The translations under genes and the position numbers were made by a program. From Victivallales bacterium (GTDB lineage: Bacteria > Verrucomicrobiota > Lentisphaeria > Oligosphaerales > Oligosphaeraceae), in contig JAFZAB010000143.1 in assembly GCA_017548425.1 (NCBI GenBank), forward strand, positions 1-43,889: a stretch of 43,889 nucleotides of DNA. Reading direction: 5' to 3'. This document shows, one piece after another, positions 26,090 to 33,159 of the stretch. The notes under the pieces were generated by a model. It was not told the DNA's origin and searched no databases. It worked only from the letters and a program-made list of their open reading frames with translations. Position 1 is the first letter of the stretch; each line of letters begins with the position of its first letter.

Positions 26090-26938
26090 TTAAATACCTG
26101 TACTGGAAAGGAATCCACCATCAACTGGCACCGTGATACCAGTCACGAAAGCCGCCTTTTCATCATCGAGCAGCCATTCGACACAACCCAACAAATCGGG
26201 TGCTTCGCCGAAACGTTTCATTGGCGTGTGCTGCATGACATTTTCGCCACGTTGCGAAAGACCGCCGTCTGGCGTCCGCAGGTATTTGATGCTCCGTTCG
26301 TTCACGAAGAAGCCTGGAGCTACGGCATTTACGCGGATGTTCGCAGGGGCAAGATAGGCGGCCAGCCATTGCGTGAAATTCGCGATGGCGGCCTTGCTCA
26401 TGGCATAGGCGGACACACGCGAGAGCGGGCGGTAAGTATTCATGGAGGCGAAATTGAGAATGGAACCGCCGCCAGCCACAACCATCTGTTTGCCAAAAAT
26501 CTGGCAGGGAATGACCGTTCCTACCGTGTTGGTTTTCAAAACGTTGGCGAAGACATCCATGTCTAGATCAAAGAAGCCGCGCATATCTTCCGGCTTGTCG
26601 GATGTGATTTCCACAGGATTGTAGGCCGTGTTGGTCGTCATCGCGTTGATGTTGTTACCACCTGCGCCATTGACAAGAATGCGGCAGGGGCCCCATTCGG
26701 CGGCGACACGGTTGGCGATGTCGGTCAAAGCCGCTACGTCATTCACATCTGCGCATTCAATTCGGCAGACGCCGCCTTTCGATTGGATGACGGCCGCCGT
26801 CTTTTCAAGCTTTTCCTTTGTGCGGCCGATCAAGACGACTTTCATGCCTTTTTCAGCCAGAAATGCCGCGATGACGGAACAGAGCGTTCCGCCCGCACCC
26901 GTGACGACCGCTACTTTGCCTTGCCATTCCATGCTCAT
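26090..26938 (-). CDS. SDR oxidoreductase, probable fructuronate reductase
   Basis: A 282-aa short-chain dehydrogenase. The cofactor motif is TGAGGTLCS near residue 14 (the usual TGxxxGIG with a deviation at the last positions), with NGAGGNN, a catalytic Ser in NFASMN, and YAMSK (Tyr/Lys). Its place between uxaC and uxuA suggests reduction of D-fructuronate to D-mannonate, replacing the unrelated polyol-type UxuB. SDR-type mannonate oxidoreductases are known in such operons. Its ATG overlaps the uxaC stop by four bases, and uxuA follows three bases later. Substrate assignment is by context. Confidence 0.88.
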   Translation of the reverse strand: MSMEWQGKVAVVTGAGGTLCSVIAAFLAEKGMKVVLIGRTKEKLEKTAAVIQSKGGVCRIECADVNDVAALTDIANRVAAEWGPCRILVNGAGGNNINAMTTNTAYNPVEITSDKPEDMRGFFDLDMDVFANVLKTNTVGTVIPCQIFGKQMVVAGGGSILNFASMNTYRPLSRVSAYAMSKAAIANFTQWLAAYLAPANIRVNAVAPGFFVNERSIKYLRTPDGGLSQRGENVMQHTPMKRFGEAPDLLGCVEWLLDDEKAAFVTGITVPVDGGFLSSTGI

Positions 26939-28272
26939 TTGTTCATCTCCGTAACAAGCTGTTTTGCATTATCATACGCCAGCGCAGAGGCTAGCTCTTT
27001 TAAAATTTCCATGTCGCGGGGCAATTCATCCGCTTGGGCTTGCTCCGCAAGAAAATCACACATTACGCGACGATAATAGTCATGGCGGATGAAGCTCAGA
27101 AGGCTTCGCGAATCGGTCGTCATGCCCGGATGGACGGACAGCACGCCGAACGCGGCGGATGCCGCGAGGCATTCGCGAATGCCCATCCGATGGTCGCAAT
27201 ACCACCATGCTGGACCAAGCCTTACTTGGCCGCGAACGCCATCGCCTGTGAATGAACCCGTCAAACAGGCGAATGGTGTCAAGTCATTCGGCGACAACGG
27301 ATAGAGAATGATTCGCGGCATGCCATATTTGCTATGTTCCAAATCGTTCAAAAGCGCTGTTAGCGCCGCCATGTCAGTGGAATTGCCAATCGTCGCATAG
27401 CCACCGGCGGGGCCTGCCACGCGGCGCAGACGGTCGCTTGTTTTTCGCAACGCCCCGACATGGAGCTGAAGAACCCAATGGAGTCGCGCGTATTCATTGG
27501 CCAATCTCCGAAGTACTTCTGATTGAAGATATTGCATTTCAACAGGAGGCAGTTTACCACGCCGCCATGATTCAAAACGCGCATTGTTGTGACCGTCATC
27601 TGGCTGATAGACGAAATCGCTGTCCAATGCATGGTCGGCGAATTGGCAGCCATGCTTTTGCAATGCTTGCAACCGTAGCGAAAGACACTCTGACAAATCA
27701 TCAAGCGATTTTGGCTGCCAATCGTTTGGCAACCGCAAGTTCAAGGCGTCATCGCCTCTGAAACTTGGAACGATACCGGAAAGGCCATTAAAGAGAGATA
27801 AAACATCCGCCAATCCAACGCATGGTGCGGCGTATTCAACATGGAAATTTTTCAGCAGGCCTTGTGCCGTAAGATCATCGTGCCCAAGCATTTCATTGGC
27901 CTGTTCATAGATGTCACGGGCGTTCTTTTCAGTCAGTGGTTCCGTGATGCCGAAGACACGCTCCAATTCCATCATGCTCCAAAAATAGAGCGGATTGCCT
28001 GCAAGTTTTGGAAGCGTGCGACTCCAGGCAGCGAAGCGGTCGAAATCATCGGCATCGCCTGTGATGAGGCTTTCTTTTTCGCCGCAGATGCGCATGGCGC
28101 GATGCTTGTATGGATCGGACGCCACCCACAGTTCCGTGATCGTGCGGAATCTTCTGTTCTGCTGGATATCATTCACGGACAAGTGGTTATGCCAATCGAT
28201 GAGTGGCAGGTCAGCTACTGATTCATATAAGGCCTGCGCTTCGCTGGAATGGAGAAGAAAATCCGGTCTCAT
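26935..28272 (-). CDS. uxaC: Glucuronate (uronate) isomerase
   Basis: Isomerises D-glucuronate to D-fructuronate (and galacturonate to tagaturonate). The amidohydrolase-like metal motif DWHNH gives His28 and His30. The family pattern TITELWVASDPYKHRAMR and the C-terminal HPGMTTDSRSLLSFIRHDYYRR agree with UxaC. It is 445 aa, slightly short of the usual 465-470. First gene of the operon. No Shine-Dalgarno sequence is visible; a GGGAC-type repeat array fills the leader between a possible promoter and the ATG. Confidence 0.95.
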   Translation of the reverse strand: MRPDFLLHSSEAQALYESVADLPLIDWHNHLSVNDIQQNRRFRTITELWVASDPYKHRAMRICGEKESLITGDADDFDRFAAWSRTLPKLAGNPLYFWSMMELERVFGITEPLTEKNARDIYEQANEMLGHDDLTAQGLLKNFHVEYAAPCVGLADVLSLFNGLSGIVPSFRGDDALNLRLPNDWQPKSLDDLSECLSLRLQALQKHGCQFADHALDSDFVYQPDDGHNNARFESWRRGKLPPVEMQYLQSEVLRRLANEYARLHWVLQLHVGALRKTSDRLRRVAGPAGGYATIGNSTDMAALTALLNDLEHSKYGMPRIILYPLSPNDLTPFACLTGSFTGDGVRGQVRLGPAWWYCDHRMGIRECLAASAAFGVLSVHPGMTTDSRSLLSFIRHDYYRRVMCDFLAEQAQADELPRDMEILKELASALAYDNAKQLVTEMNK

Positions 28273-28286
28273 TTTTTAGGGGATTT

Positions 28287-28324
28287 AAAGGACGAATGGG
28301 ACAAAGGGACGAACGGGACAACAA
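28287..28324 (-). repeat. 8/9-nt repeat array in the uxaC leader
   Basis: On the minus strand the units are GTCCCGTTC, GTCCCTTT, GTCCCATTC and GTCCTTTA. It ends about 15 nt before the uxaC ATG. A possible promoter, TTGAAA then TATATT with a 15-nt spacer, lies just upstream (about 28326-28355). Confidence 0.7.
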
Positions 28325-28388
28325 CTTAAATATATTCCTTCTGGAGCGATTTCAAACAAACAGCCATGGAAGAATTAGGCATGTTTCT

Positions 28389-28414
28389 TTGCATTTTCGC
28401 GTTGTGGATATAAG
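28389..28414 (+). promoter_or_regulatory. Promoter-like motif shared with the secreted glycosidase gene
   Basis: TTGCATTTTC begins at 28389 and GGATATAAG ends at 28414, with the same 14-nt spacer and flanking bases as at 22025. TTTTCAATC follows at 28429-28437. The -10 lies 56 nt before the SDR start. Confidence 0.5.
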
Positions 28415-28470
28415 ATTAATCCTCATCATTTTCAATCTGGACAACCATGAATCACAACAAAGGAAATCGC

Positions 28471-29211
28471 ATGTCATTTGAAGGAAAGAAAGCATTGGTC
28501 ACTGGTGCGTCGCAGGGCATTGGGCGAGTCATCGCGAAGACGTTGGCCGCTGAAGGCGCGGAAGTGATTGTCAATTGCGCACATAGCCCCGCAAAGGCAC
28601 AAGCCGTGGCGAACGAAATCATCGCGGCTGGCGGCAAGGCGTCGGTCTATGTCTGTGACGTTTCGGACGAAGCGGCGGTGAAGCAGATGTTCGCGAAACT
28701 CTCGCCAATTCATTATCTTGTGAACAACGCACGCGTCGATCCGTATTTCCGCAAGCCTGAAATGTCGAACGGCGACTGGTTTTCGTTGGTCATGGACATC
28801 AATCTGAAAGGCGCCTACTTGTGCTCCATGTCGTTTTTCGAGCAGGCGAAACTGCTGGCGGGCTCGTGCATTGTGAATATTTCTTCCGTTCGGGCGTTCA
28901 CGCCGGCGGAGATGCATATGATCGCCTACAACGTCTCAAAGCTTGGTATGCATGGACTTACGCGCGCTTTCGCGGCCAATGGCGCACCGTATCAAATCCG
29001 CGCGAACACCGTCTGCCCGGGCATGGTGATGACGGAGAATCTTGCGAAGCGGCTGACGCCTGAACAGGCGGCCGCCGAAGCGTCGAAAATCGCGTTGGGG
29101 CGTCCTGCCGAATCGGAGGAGATCGCCGCAGCTGTCGTGTATGCGTTGAAGAACGAATATGTGACAGGCGACACGCTGCAGGTCAACGGCGGCATGTATT
29201 ACGCGCCGTAA
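28471..29211 (+). CDS. SDR family oxidoreductase
   Basis: A 246-aa NAD(P)-dependent dehydrogenase. The start MSFEGKKALV has AAAGGA seven bases upstream, which favours it over an ATG eight codons earlier. Motifs are TGASQGIG (cofactor), NNARVD, a catalytic Ser in NISSVRA, and YNVSK (Tyr and Lys), then PGMVMTENLA. It closely resembles 3-ketoacyl-ACP reductase/glucose dehydrogenase-type SDRs. It is followed 12 nt later by an acid-sugar dehydratase gene, so a role in oxidising a sugar or aldonate before dehydration is the most likely one. Substrate unknown. Confidence 0.88.
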   Translation: MSFEGKKALVTGASQGIGRVIAKTLAAEGAEVIVNCAHSPAKAQAVANEIIAAGGKASVYVCDVSDEAAVKQMFAKLSPIHYLVNNARVDPYFRKPEMSNGDWFSLVMDINLKGAYLCSMSFFEQAKLLAGSCIVNISSVRAFTPAEMHMIAYNVSKLGMHGLTRAFAANGAPYQIRANTVCPGMVMTENLAKRLTPEQAAAEASKIALGRPAESEEIAAAVVYALKNEYVTGDTLQVNGGMYYAP

Positions 29212-29223
29212 AGGAGGACAATC

Positions 29224-30399
29224 ATGAAAGTAACGGCAATCAAGACATTTGTCTGCAACGCCTTCCGGACGAATTTCGTCTTTGTGAAAGTGGAGACGGA
29301 TTCTGGCCTATATGGTTGGGGCGAAGCGACTTTGGAATACAAGGAACATACGGTTGAGGCCGCCATCCATGATTTGGAAGGCTATCTCATCGGAAAGGAT
29401 CCGCGAAACATCGAGGCGTTCCGCCACGACTGCTATCGCGACGCCTATTGGCGTGGCGGCCCTGTGTTGATGTCGGCTCTTGCGGGCGTGGAAATCGCAT
29501 TGTGGGATATCAAGGGGAAAGAGCTGAATGTTCCTGTCTATCAACTGCTAGGCGGTAAAGTCCGCGATGCAATTCCAATTTACGTAAACGGTAGGTTCTC
29601 ACCAGCGAAGACGCCCGATGAATTTGCGGAAAAGGCAAAGATTCTGAAGAAATTGAAGTTCCCCGGTTGCAAGTGGGATCCGTTCGGCAAGGCATGGCAG
29701 CAGATTTCAAAGCATGATTTGAATCAGGCCATGGAATGCATCGAAAAGGTCGCGGAGGCGGCGGGAGAGGACATTCAGTTGCTTATCGAAGGGCATGGTC
29801 GGTTCGACATCCCGACGGCTGTGAAAATCGGCCGCCGTCTGGAAGAGTACGATGTCTTCTGGTTTGAAGAACCGATTCCGCCGGATGACAAGGAGGGCAT
29901 GCGGGAAGTGAAGGATCGCGTCCGCGTGTCGTTGGCGGCAGGCGAACGACTCTACAACCGTTATGAATACCGCCAATTCATGGAACTGAACTGCTCGGAC
30001 TATATCCAACCCGACATCTCCCATGCGGGCGGCATCATGGAAATGCGTTTTCTCGGTGCGGAAGCGGAGACACGCCACATTGGTTTCTGTCCGCATAATC
30101 CGTCAGGCCCTGTGGCGAACGCAGCGACGCTGCAATTGGCGGCGTGCATTCCGAATTTCGTCATGCTGGAAATGATGATGACGGATGTGCCGTATCGTAA
30201 GTTGCTCTGCGATGAGGACTTGACGGTTCGCAACGGTTGCATGGAAATTCCAGATCGCCCGGGCATCGGCATTGATTTGAACGAAGCGGAATTGCTGAAG
30301 CATCCTTATATTCCGACGGCGTTGCGCCACTACCGCGGCGATTTGACGAACATCCGTCCGGCAGACGCGGATTTTTACTACAAAATCGTGAATGATTGA
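29224..30399 (+). CDS. Enolase-superfamily acid-sugar dehydratase
   Basis: A 391-aa mandelate racemase/muconate lactonising group protein, similar to sequences annotated as galactonate dehydratase. Metal ligands are Glu189 (IEGHGRF), Glu215 (WFEEP) and Glu241 (AAGERLY). The general base His291 is in CPHNPSGP, and a Lys150-Trp-Asp-Pro-Phe segment sits on the second catalytic strand. The ATG has a strong AAAGGAGG upstream, so it is translated efficiently with the preceding SDR. Together they would oxidise and dehydrate an aldonate such as galactonate or fuconate. The specific acid sugar cannot be named from the sequence. Confidence 0.88.
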   Translation: MKVTAIKTFVCNAFRTNFVFVKVETDSGLYGWGEATLEYKEHTVEAAIHDLEGYLIGKDPRNIEAFRHDCYRDAYWRGGPVLMSALAGVEIALWDIKGKELNVPVYQLLGGKVRDAIPIYVNGRFSPAKTPDEFAEKAKILKKLKFPGCKWDPFGKAWQQISKHDLNQAMECIEKVAEAAGEDIQLLIEGHGRFDIPTAVKIGRRLEEYDVFWFEEPIPPDDKEGMREVKDRVRVSLAAGERLYNRYEYRQFMELNCSDYIQPDISHAGGIMEMRFLGAEAETRHIGFCPHNPSGPVANAATLQLAACIPNFVMLEMMMTDVPYRKLLCDEDLTVRNGCMEIPDRPGIGIDLNEAELLKHPYIPTALRHYRGDLTNIRPADADFYYKIVND

Positions 30400-30409
30400 G
30401 AGTTAGAAC

Positions 30410-30473
30410 CACGAATGGACACGAATGGACACGAATTTTTATCAAACCACAGATTACACTGATTACACAGATT
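30410..30473. repeat. 10-nt and 9-nt tandem repeats after the dehydratase gene
   Basis: CACGAATGGA occurs twice plus a partial copy (30410-30436), then CACAGATTA, CACTGATTA, CACAGATT (30448-30473). They begin 10 nt after the dehydratase stop. Similar CACAGATTA-type strings recur in intergenic DNA of many environmental bacteria. Confidence 0.8.
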
Positions 30474-30571
30474 TTCATCTATTGCCTCCCCGCAGGCGCC
30501 GATAATCGCCAGGAAGATTGATTGGCGGATTATGAAATCCAATCGCAAAGGAATTCCAACGGCTGCCTGCG

Positions 30572-30598
30572 GCTCGGCGGTATGAATCCGCTTCGCGG
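30572..30598 (+). repeat. Partial third copy of the 28-nt direct repeat
   Basis: Shares GCTCGGCGGT at its start and CGCTTCGCG near its end with the copies at 30669 and 30741; the middle differs. Confidence 0.6.
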
Positions 30599-30607
30599 GA
30601 GCGGCGA

Positions 30608-30660
30608 GCCATCCATGAGCCATAAGCCATAAGCTATAAGCGAGCGAAGCTCTGGATGGC
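30608..30660. repeat. Heptad cluster bounded by an 8-bp inverted repeat
   Basis: Units CATGAGC, (CATAAGC)2 and TATAAGC (30614-30641) lie between GCCATCCA (30608-30615) and TGGATGGC (30653-30660), so they would form the loop of a hairpin. CATAAGC is the complement of the GCTTATG unit at 37569. Confidence 0.75.
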
Positions 30661-30668
30661 CTCCGTCT

Positions 30669-30696
30669 GCTCGGCGGTTCGTCACGCTTCGCGCAA
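30669..30696 (+). repeat. 28-nt direct repeat, copy 1
   Basis: Identical over 28 bases to 30741-30768; begins GCTCGGCGGTTCG and ends CGCTTCGCGCAA. Copies are spaced 72 bp start to start. Confidence 0.9.
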
Positions 30697-30740
30697 GCGG
30701 AAACAACGTCATGCGGAAGCTTGAAGTTCATAGTCTGTTG

Positions 30741-30768
30741 GCTCGGCGGTTCGTCACGCTTCGCGCAA
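30741..30768 (+). repeat. 28-nt direct repeat, copy 2
   Basis: Identical to 30669-30696. Two copies with one degenerate relative do not form a CRISPR array: there are no regular spacers and no cas genes. Confidence 0.9.
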
Positions 30769-30876
30769 CAGAAAAGTACTTGGCAAAACCTTTGTTAAAA
30801 AACAAGAATATGAACGATAGTAGTACAGAACAACACTAACTACTGGCCGCGCAGGAGCGCAGCCCTCCCGACCACT

Positions 30877-30911
30877 CCCACTAACAACTACCCACTAACA
30901 ACTAAAAACTA
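30877..30911 (+). repeat. Five heptads NNNACTA ending two bases before a start codon
   Basis: Units CCCACTA, ACAACTA, CCCACTA, ACAACTA and AAAACTA are in exact 7-nt register, then CC and the ATG at 30914. They occupy the place where a Shine-Dalgarno sequence would lie, and none is visible. Confidence 0.9.
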
Positions 30912-30913
30912 CC

Positions 30914-31927
30914 ATGGGAAGAAAGGATTTTCGAGGCGAAGTCTGGACAACCGTTCATCCGGATATTCTGGAGCGGATTGTCGCCGTCAACGACGAACCG
31001 ATTGATGACAACGATGGACGGGATTTCCATTCACGTCATGCCGTCGAACTGATGCAACAGTTCTTCAAAGAGCGGATTTGGACGACGTACGCCATCAACG
31101 GAACAGGTGCTAACATCTTGGCGTTGAAGTCGATGCTGCCGCGTAACGGTTGCATTGTCTGCGCGGCTCAGACGCATGTCAACACGCATGAATGTGGCGC
31201 GTTCGAATATACGCTCGGCTGTAAGATTCTGGAATGCGAATGCGACGATGGAAAGTTGACGGTAGATGCCGTGGCGGCGCGGCTGAAGGCCGCTCGACGA
31301 TTTGGCTATGTCCCTCAGGTCGTGGTGATTACACAACCGACTGAATTTGGTACAATGTATTCATTGGACGAATTGAAAGCGTTGTGCGACTACGCCCATA
31401 GTCTGAAAATGGCGGTCTATATCGATGGTGCACGCATTGGCAACGCGGTCGTGGCATTGAATACGACGCTTACGGAAATGATTGAAGGGACGGGCGTTGA
31501 CGCATTTTCGTGGGGCGCCACGAAAGCGGGCGCGATGTTTGGCGAGATGGTCGTGTTCAGACGGGAAGAGTGGGGCGCCAGCCTGCCATATTTGCAGAAG
31601 CAATCGATGCAGCATCTGGACAAATCGCAGTTTCTGGGCGTTCAGGCCGAATATCTGTTGGAAAGCGGCTTGTGGCTTGAAAATGCGAAACTTGCGAATC
31701 AAGCCGCGAAACGTCTGGAAGCACGGTTGAGGCAGATTGGAATACCACTCCGCTATCCTGTTGAGACGAACATGGTCTTTTGCATTCTGACGCCCGAACA
31801 GTTGAAGGCGATTACGCAAGTCTTTGATGCGCATTATTGGGATGAACCGACTCACGTCGTGCGTCTGGCGTGCACCTACAAGACGACGGATGAAGCAATC
31901 GACACGCTGGTCGCGCAATTGTCTTGA
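30914..31927 (+). CDS. Low-specificity threonine aldolase / beta-eliminating lyase family
   Basis: A 337-aa PLP enzyme that probably cleaves L-threonine or related beta-hydroxy amino acids to glycine and an aldehyde. Lys204 in SWGATKAGAMFGE is the expected PLP lysine, matching the SFGGTKNG-type motif. Other family features are INGTGANILAL (phosphate cup), THVNTHECGA and YIDGARIGNA, where the Asp binds the PLP ring nitrogen. Length is normal. The gene is bracketed by heptad arrays: they end two bases before the ATG and restart at the base after the TGA stop. No ribosome binding site is visible. Confidence 0.88.
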   Translation: MGRKDFRGEVWTTVHPDILERIVAVNDEPIDDNDGRDFHSRHAVELMQQFFKERIWTTYAINGTGANILALKSMLPRNGCIVCAAQTHVNTHECGAFEYTLGCKILECECDDGKLTVDAVAARLKAARRFGYVPQVVVITQPTEFGTMYSLDELKALCDYAHSLKMAVYIDGARIGNAVVALNTTLTEMIEGTGVDAFSWGATKAGAMFGEMVVFRREEWGASLPYLQKQSMQHLDKSQFLGVQAEYLLESGLWLENAKLANQAAKRLEARLRQIGIPLRYPVETNMVFCILTPEQLKAITQVFDAHYWDEPTHVVRLACTYKTTDEAIDTLVAQLS

Positions 31928-31964
31928 AAGTGATAAGTGGTTAGTGGGCAGTGGACAGTGGTAG
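31928..31964 (+). repeat. Five heptads directly after a stop codon
   Basis: Units AAGTGAT, AAGTGGT, TAGTGGG, CAGTGGA and CAGTGGT start at the base after TGA. TTAGTGGG is the reverse complement of CCCACTAA in the array upstream of the same gene. Confidence 0.88.
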
Positions 31965-31979
31965 TTTCGCATGAGACCG

Positions 31980-32000
31980 CATAATGGCAACACCATTATG
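31980..32000. repeat. Small hairpin next to the terminator
   Basis: CATAATGG (31980-31987) pairs with CCATTATG (31993-32000) around a 5-nt loop, just before the strong bidirectional terminator. Confidence 0.6.
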
Positions 32001-32012
32001 TCTTATACAAGA

Positions 32013-32064
32013 AAAGGGCTGTTGCAAGTCTTTATACGTTTTGCAACAGCCCTTTGGTGTTTTT
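32013..32064. terminator. Bidirectional intrinsic terminator
   Basis: A perfect 15-bp stem (32013-32027 with 32041-32055) has a 13-nt loop. It is followed by GGTGTTTTT on the plus strand and by a T-rich CTTTTCTTG on the minus strand. It serves both the aldolase gene and fabD. Confidence 0.9.
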
Positions 32065-32075
32065 AGAAATTTGTG

Positions 32076-32996
32076 TCAGGCAATGGCCTGGACGGCGGTG
32101 TCCAACGTGCCGACGGAATTGATGGGGCAGGCCTTATAGGTTTTGTCCGTGCGTTTTACGAAACCGCAGAGGACATTGCCCGGGCCGCATTCGACGAGCA
32201 CTTCGGCTTTTGCCATGAGCTTGCGCAGGCAGGCTTCCCAACGGACGGAGCCGCAGATCTGCTGGCGGAGGTTTTCGCTGATGTCGGAAGGCGTTTCCAC
32301 GAAATCGCCAGGGAAGTTTTGTGCGATGGGGCAGGCGGGCTTGGAGAAGGAGCAAGCCGCCAACGCATCGGCAAATGCTTCCGCCGCAGGAGCCATGACG
32401 CGCGAATGATAGGCGCCCGCCACTTGCAACGTCACGACACGGAATTCGAGTTCCGTTAATTTCGCGACGGCGGTTTCGACTTTGGCGCTTTCGCCTGAAA
32501 TGACAATCTGGCCGGGGCAGTTGTAGTTGGCGACGTCGATGCCGCTGGCCGCGCAGACTTCGGCGATTTTGTCCGGATCGCCGCCCAATACGGCGGCCAT
32601 GCCGCCCTGCGTGTCACGGCATGCTTTATCCATGAGTTCGCCGCGTTTGGCGACGAGCCGTAGTGCGTCGTCGAACGACAAGACATTCGCCGCTACCAAG
32701 GCGGAATATTCTCCGAGGGAGAGTCCGGCCGTTGCGGCGGGGAGGAAGTCGCCGACGCGTTCTTTCAAGGCGGCCATGGCGGCCTGCGACATTGTGAAAA
32801 TGGCTGGCTGGCAGTTCGCGCAAGCCGTCAGATCTTCGACGGAGCCGTTGAAGCAGAGGTTGGCGATGTCGCGATGGAGAATGTCGTTTGCACGGTCGAA
32901 GATGGCCTTCGCCGCAGGGGAGGCGTCATAGAGATCTTTGCCCATGCCGGGAGCTTGCGCCCCCTGACCGGAGAACATGATGGAAACTTTCTTCAT
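32076..32996 (-). CDS. fabD: Malonyl-CoA:ACP transacylase
   Basis: Transfers malonyl from CoA to acyl carrier protein for fatty acid synthesis. The N-terminal SIMFSGQGAQAPGMG oxyanion-hole segment and the nucleophile motif AGLSLGEYSAL identify it; GLSLG in place of GHSLG also occurs in other bacterial FabD proteins. The catalytic His is in AGAYHSRVM, and the length (306 aa) is normal. It stands apart from other fatty-acid genes. The ATG lies one base from a (TAAGCAT)4 array, and no ribosome binding site is visible. Confidence 0.95.
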   Translation of the reverse strand: MKKVSIMFSGQGAQAPGMGKDLYDASPAAKAIFDRANDILHRDIANLCFNGSVEDLTACANCQPAIFTMSQAAMAALKERVGDFLPAATAGLSLGEYSALVAANVLSFDDALRLVAKRGELMDKACRDTQGGMAAVLGGDPDKIAEVCAASGIDVANYNCPGQIVISGESAKVETAVAKLTELEFRVVTLQVAGAYHSRVMAPAAEAFADALAACSFSKPACPIAQNFPGDFVETPSDISENLRQQICGSVRWEACLRKLMAKAEVLVECGPGNVLCGFVKRTDKTYKACPINSVGTLDTAVQAIA

Positions 32997-32997
32997 A

Positions 32998-33025
32998 ATG
33001 CTTAATGCTTAATGCTTAATGCTTA
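32998..33025 (-). repeat. (TAAGCAT)4 array adjoining the fabD start codon
   Basis: Four perfect heptads on the minus strand, followed by one T and then the fabD ATG. They are the exact reverse complement of the units at 33139-33159. Confidence 0.95.
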
Positions 33026-33065
33026 GTGACGATTTTTGAATGATGAATGGATAATGTTTGCGACT

Positions 33066-33105
33066 TGTGGCTTATGCTTAATTGCTTATGCTTCTTGCTT
33101 AATTA
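33066..33105. repeat. Imperfect GCTTATG/GCTTAAT heptads between two arrays
   Basis: GCTTATG, CTTAATT, GCTTATG and GCTTAATT-like units fill part of the spacer between the two flanking arrays, in the plus-strand orientation. Confidence 0.6.
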
Positions 33106-33131
33106 CAAATTGTTATAAAAATGTATAATTA

Positions 33132-33159
33132 AGCATTGAGCATTAAGCATTAAGCATTA
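33132..33159 (-). repeat. (TAATGCT)3 CAATGCT array starting with a stop codon
   Basis: On the minus strand the TAA stop codon of the metallo-hydrolase gene is the first three bases of the first unit. Four units follow in exact register. The array can pair with the one at the fabD start over about 28 bp. Confidence 0.93.

Larger units (their letters stand above)
30400..30913. other. 514-bp noncoding region filled with several short-period repeats
   Basis: No convincing gene is seen. The region holds, in order: 10-nt and 9-nt tandem repeats (30410-30473), GC-rich segments, a heptad cluster inside an 8-bp inverted repeat (30608-30660), two perfect 28-nt direct repeats (30669, 30741) with a partial third (30572), an AT-rich patch at about 30780-30840 that could hold the promoter of the aldolase gene, and heptads up to the aldolase start. 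Confidence 0.7.

Noticed and set aside
30669..30768. Possible minimal CRISPR array (two 28-nt repeats)
   Set aside because: Only two perfect copies and one degenerate copy with irregular spacing and no cas genes; the interval is not spacer-like.
25139..31927. Recent horizontally acquired island covering the sugar genes
   Set aside because: No integrase, transposase, tRNA or attachment repeat is seen, and base composition by eye does not differ clearly from the LPS region.
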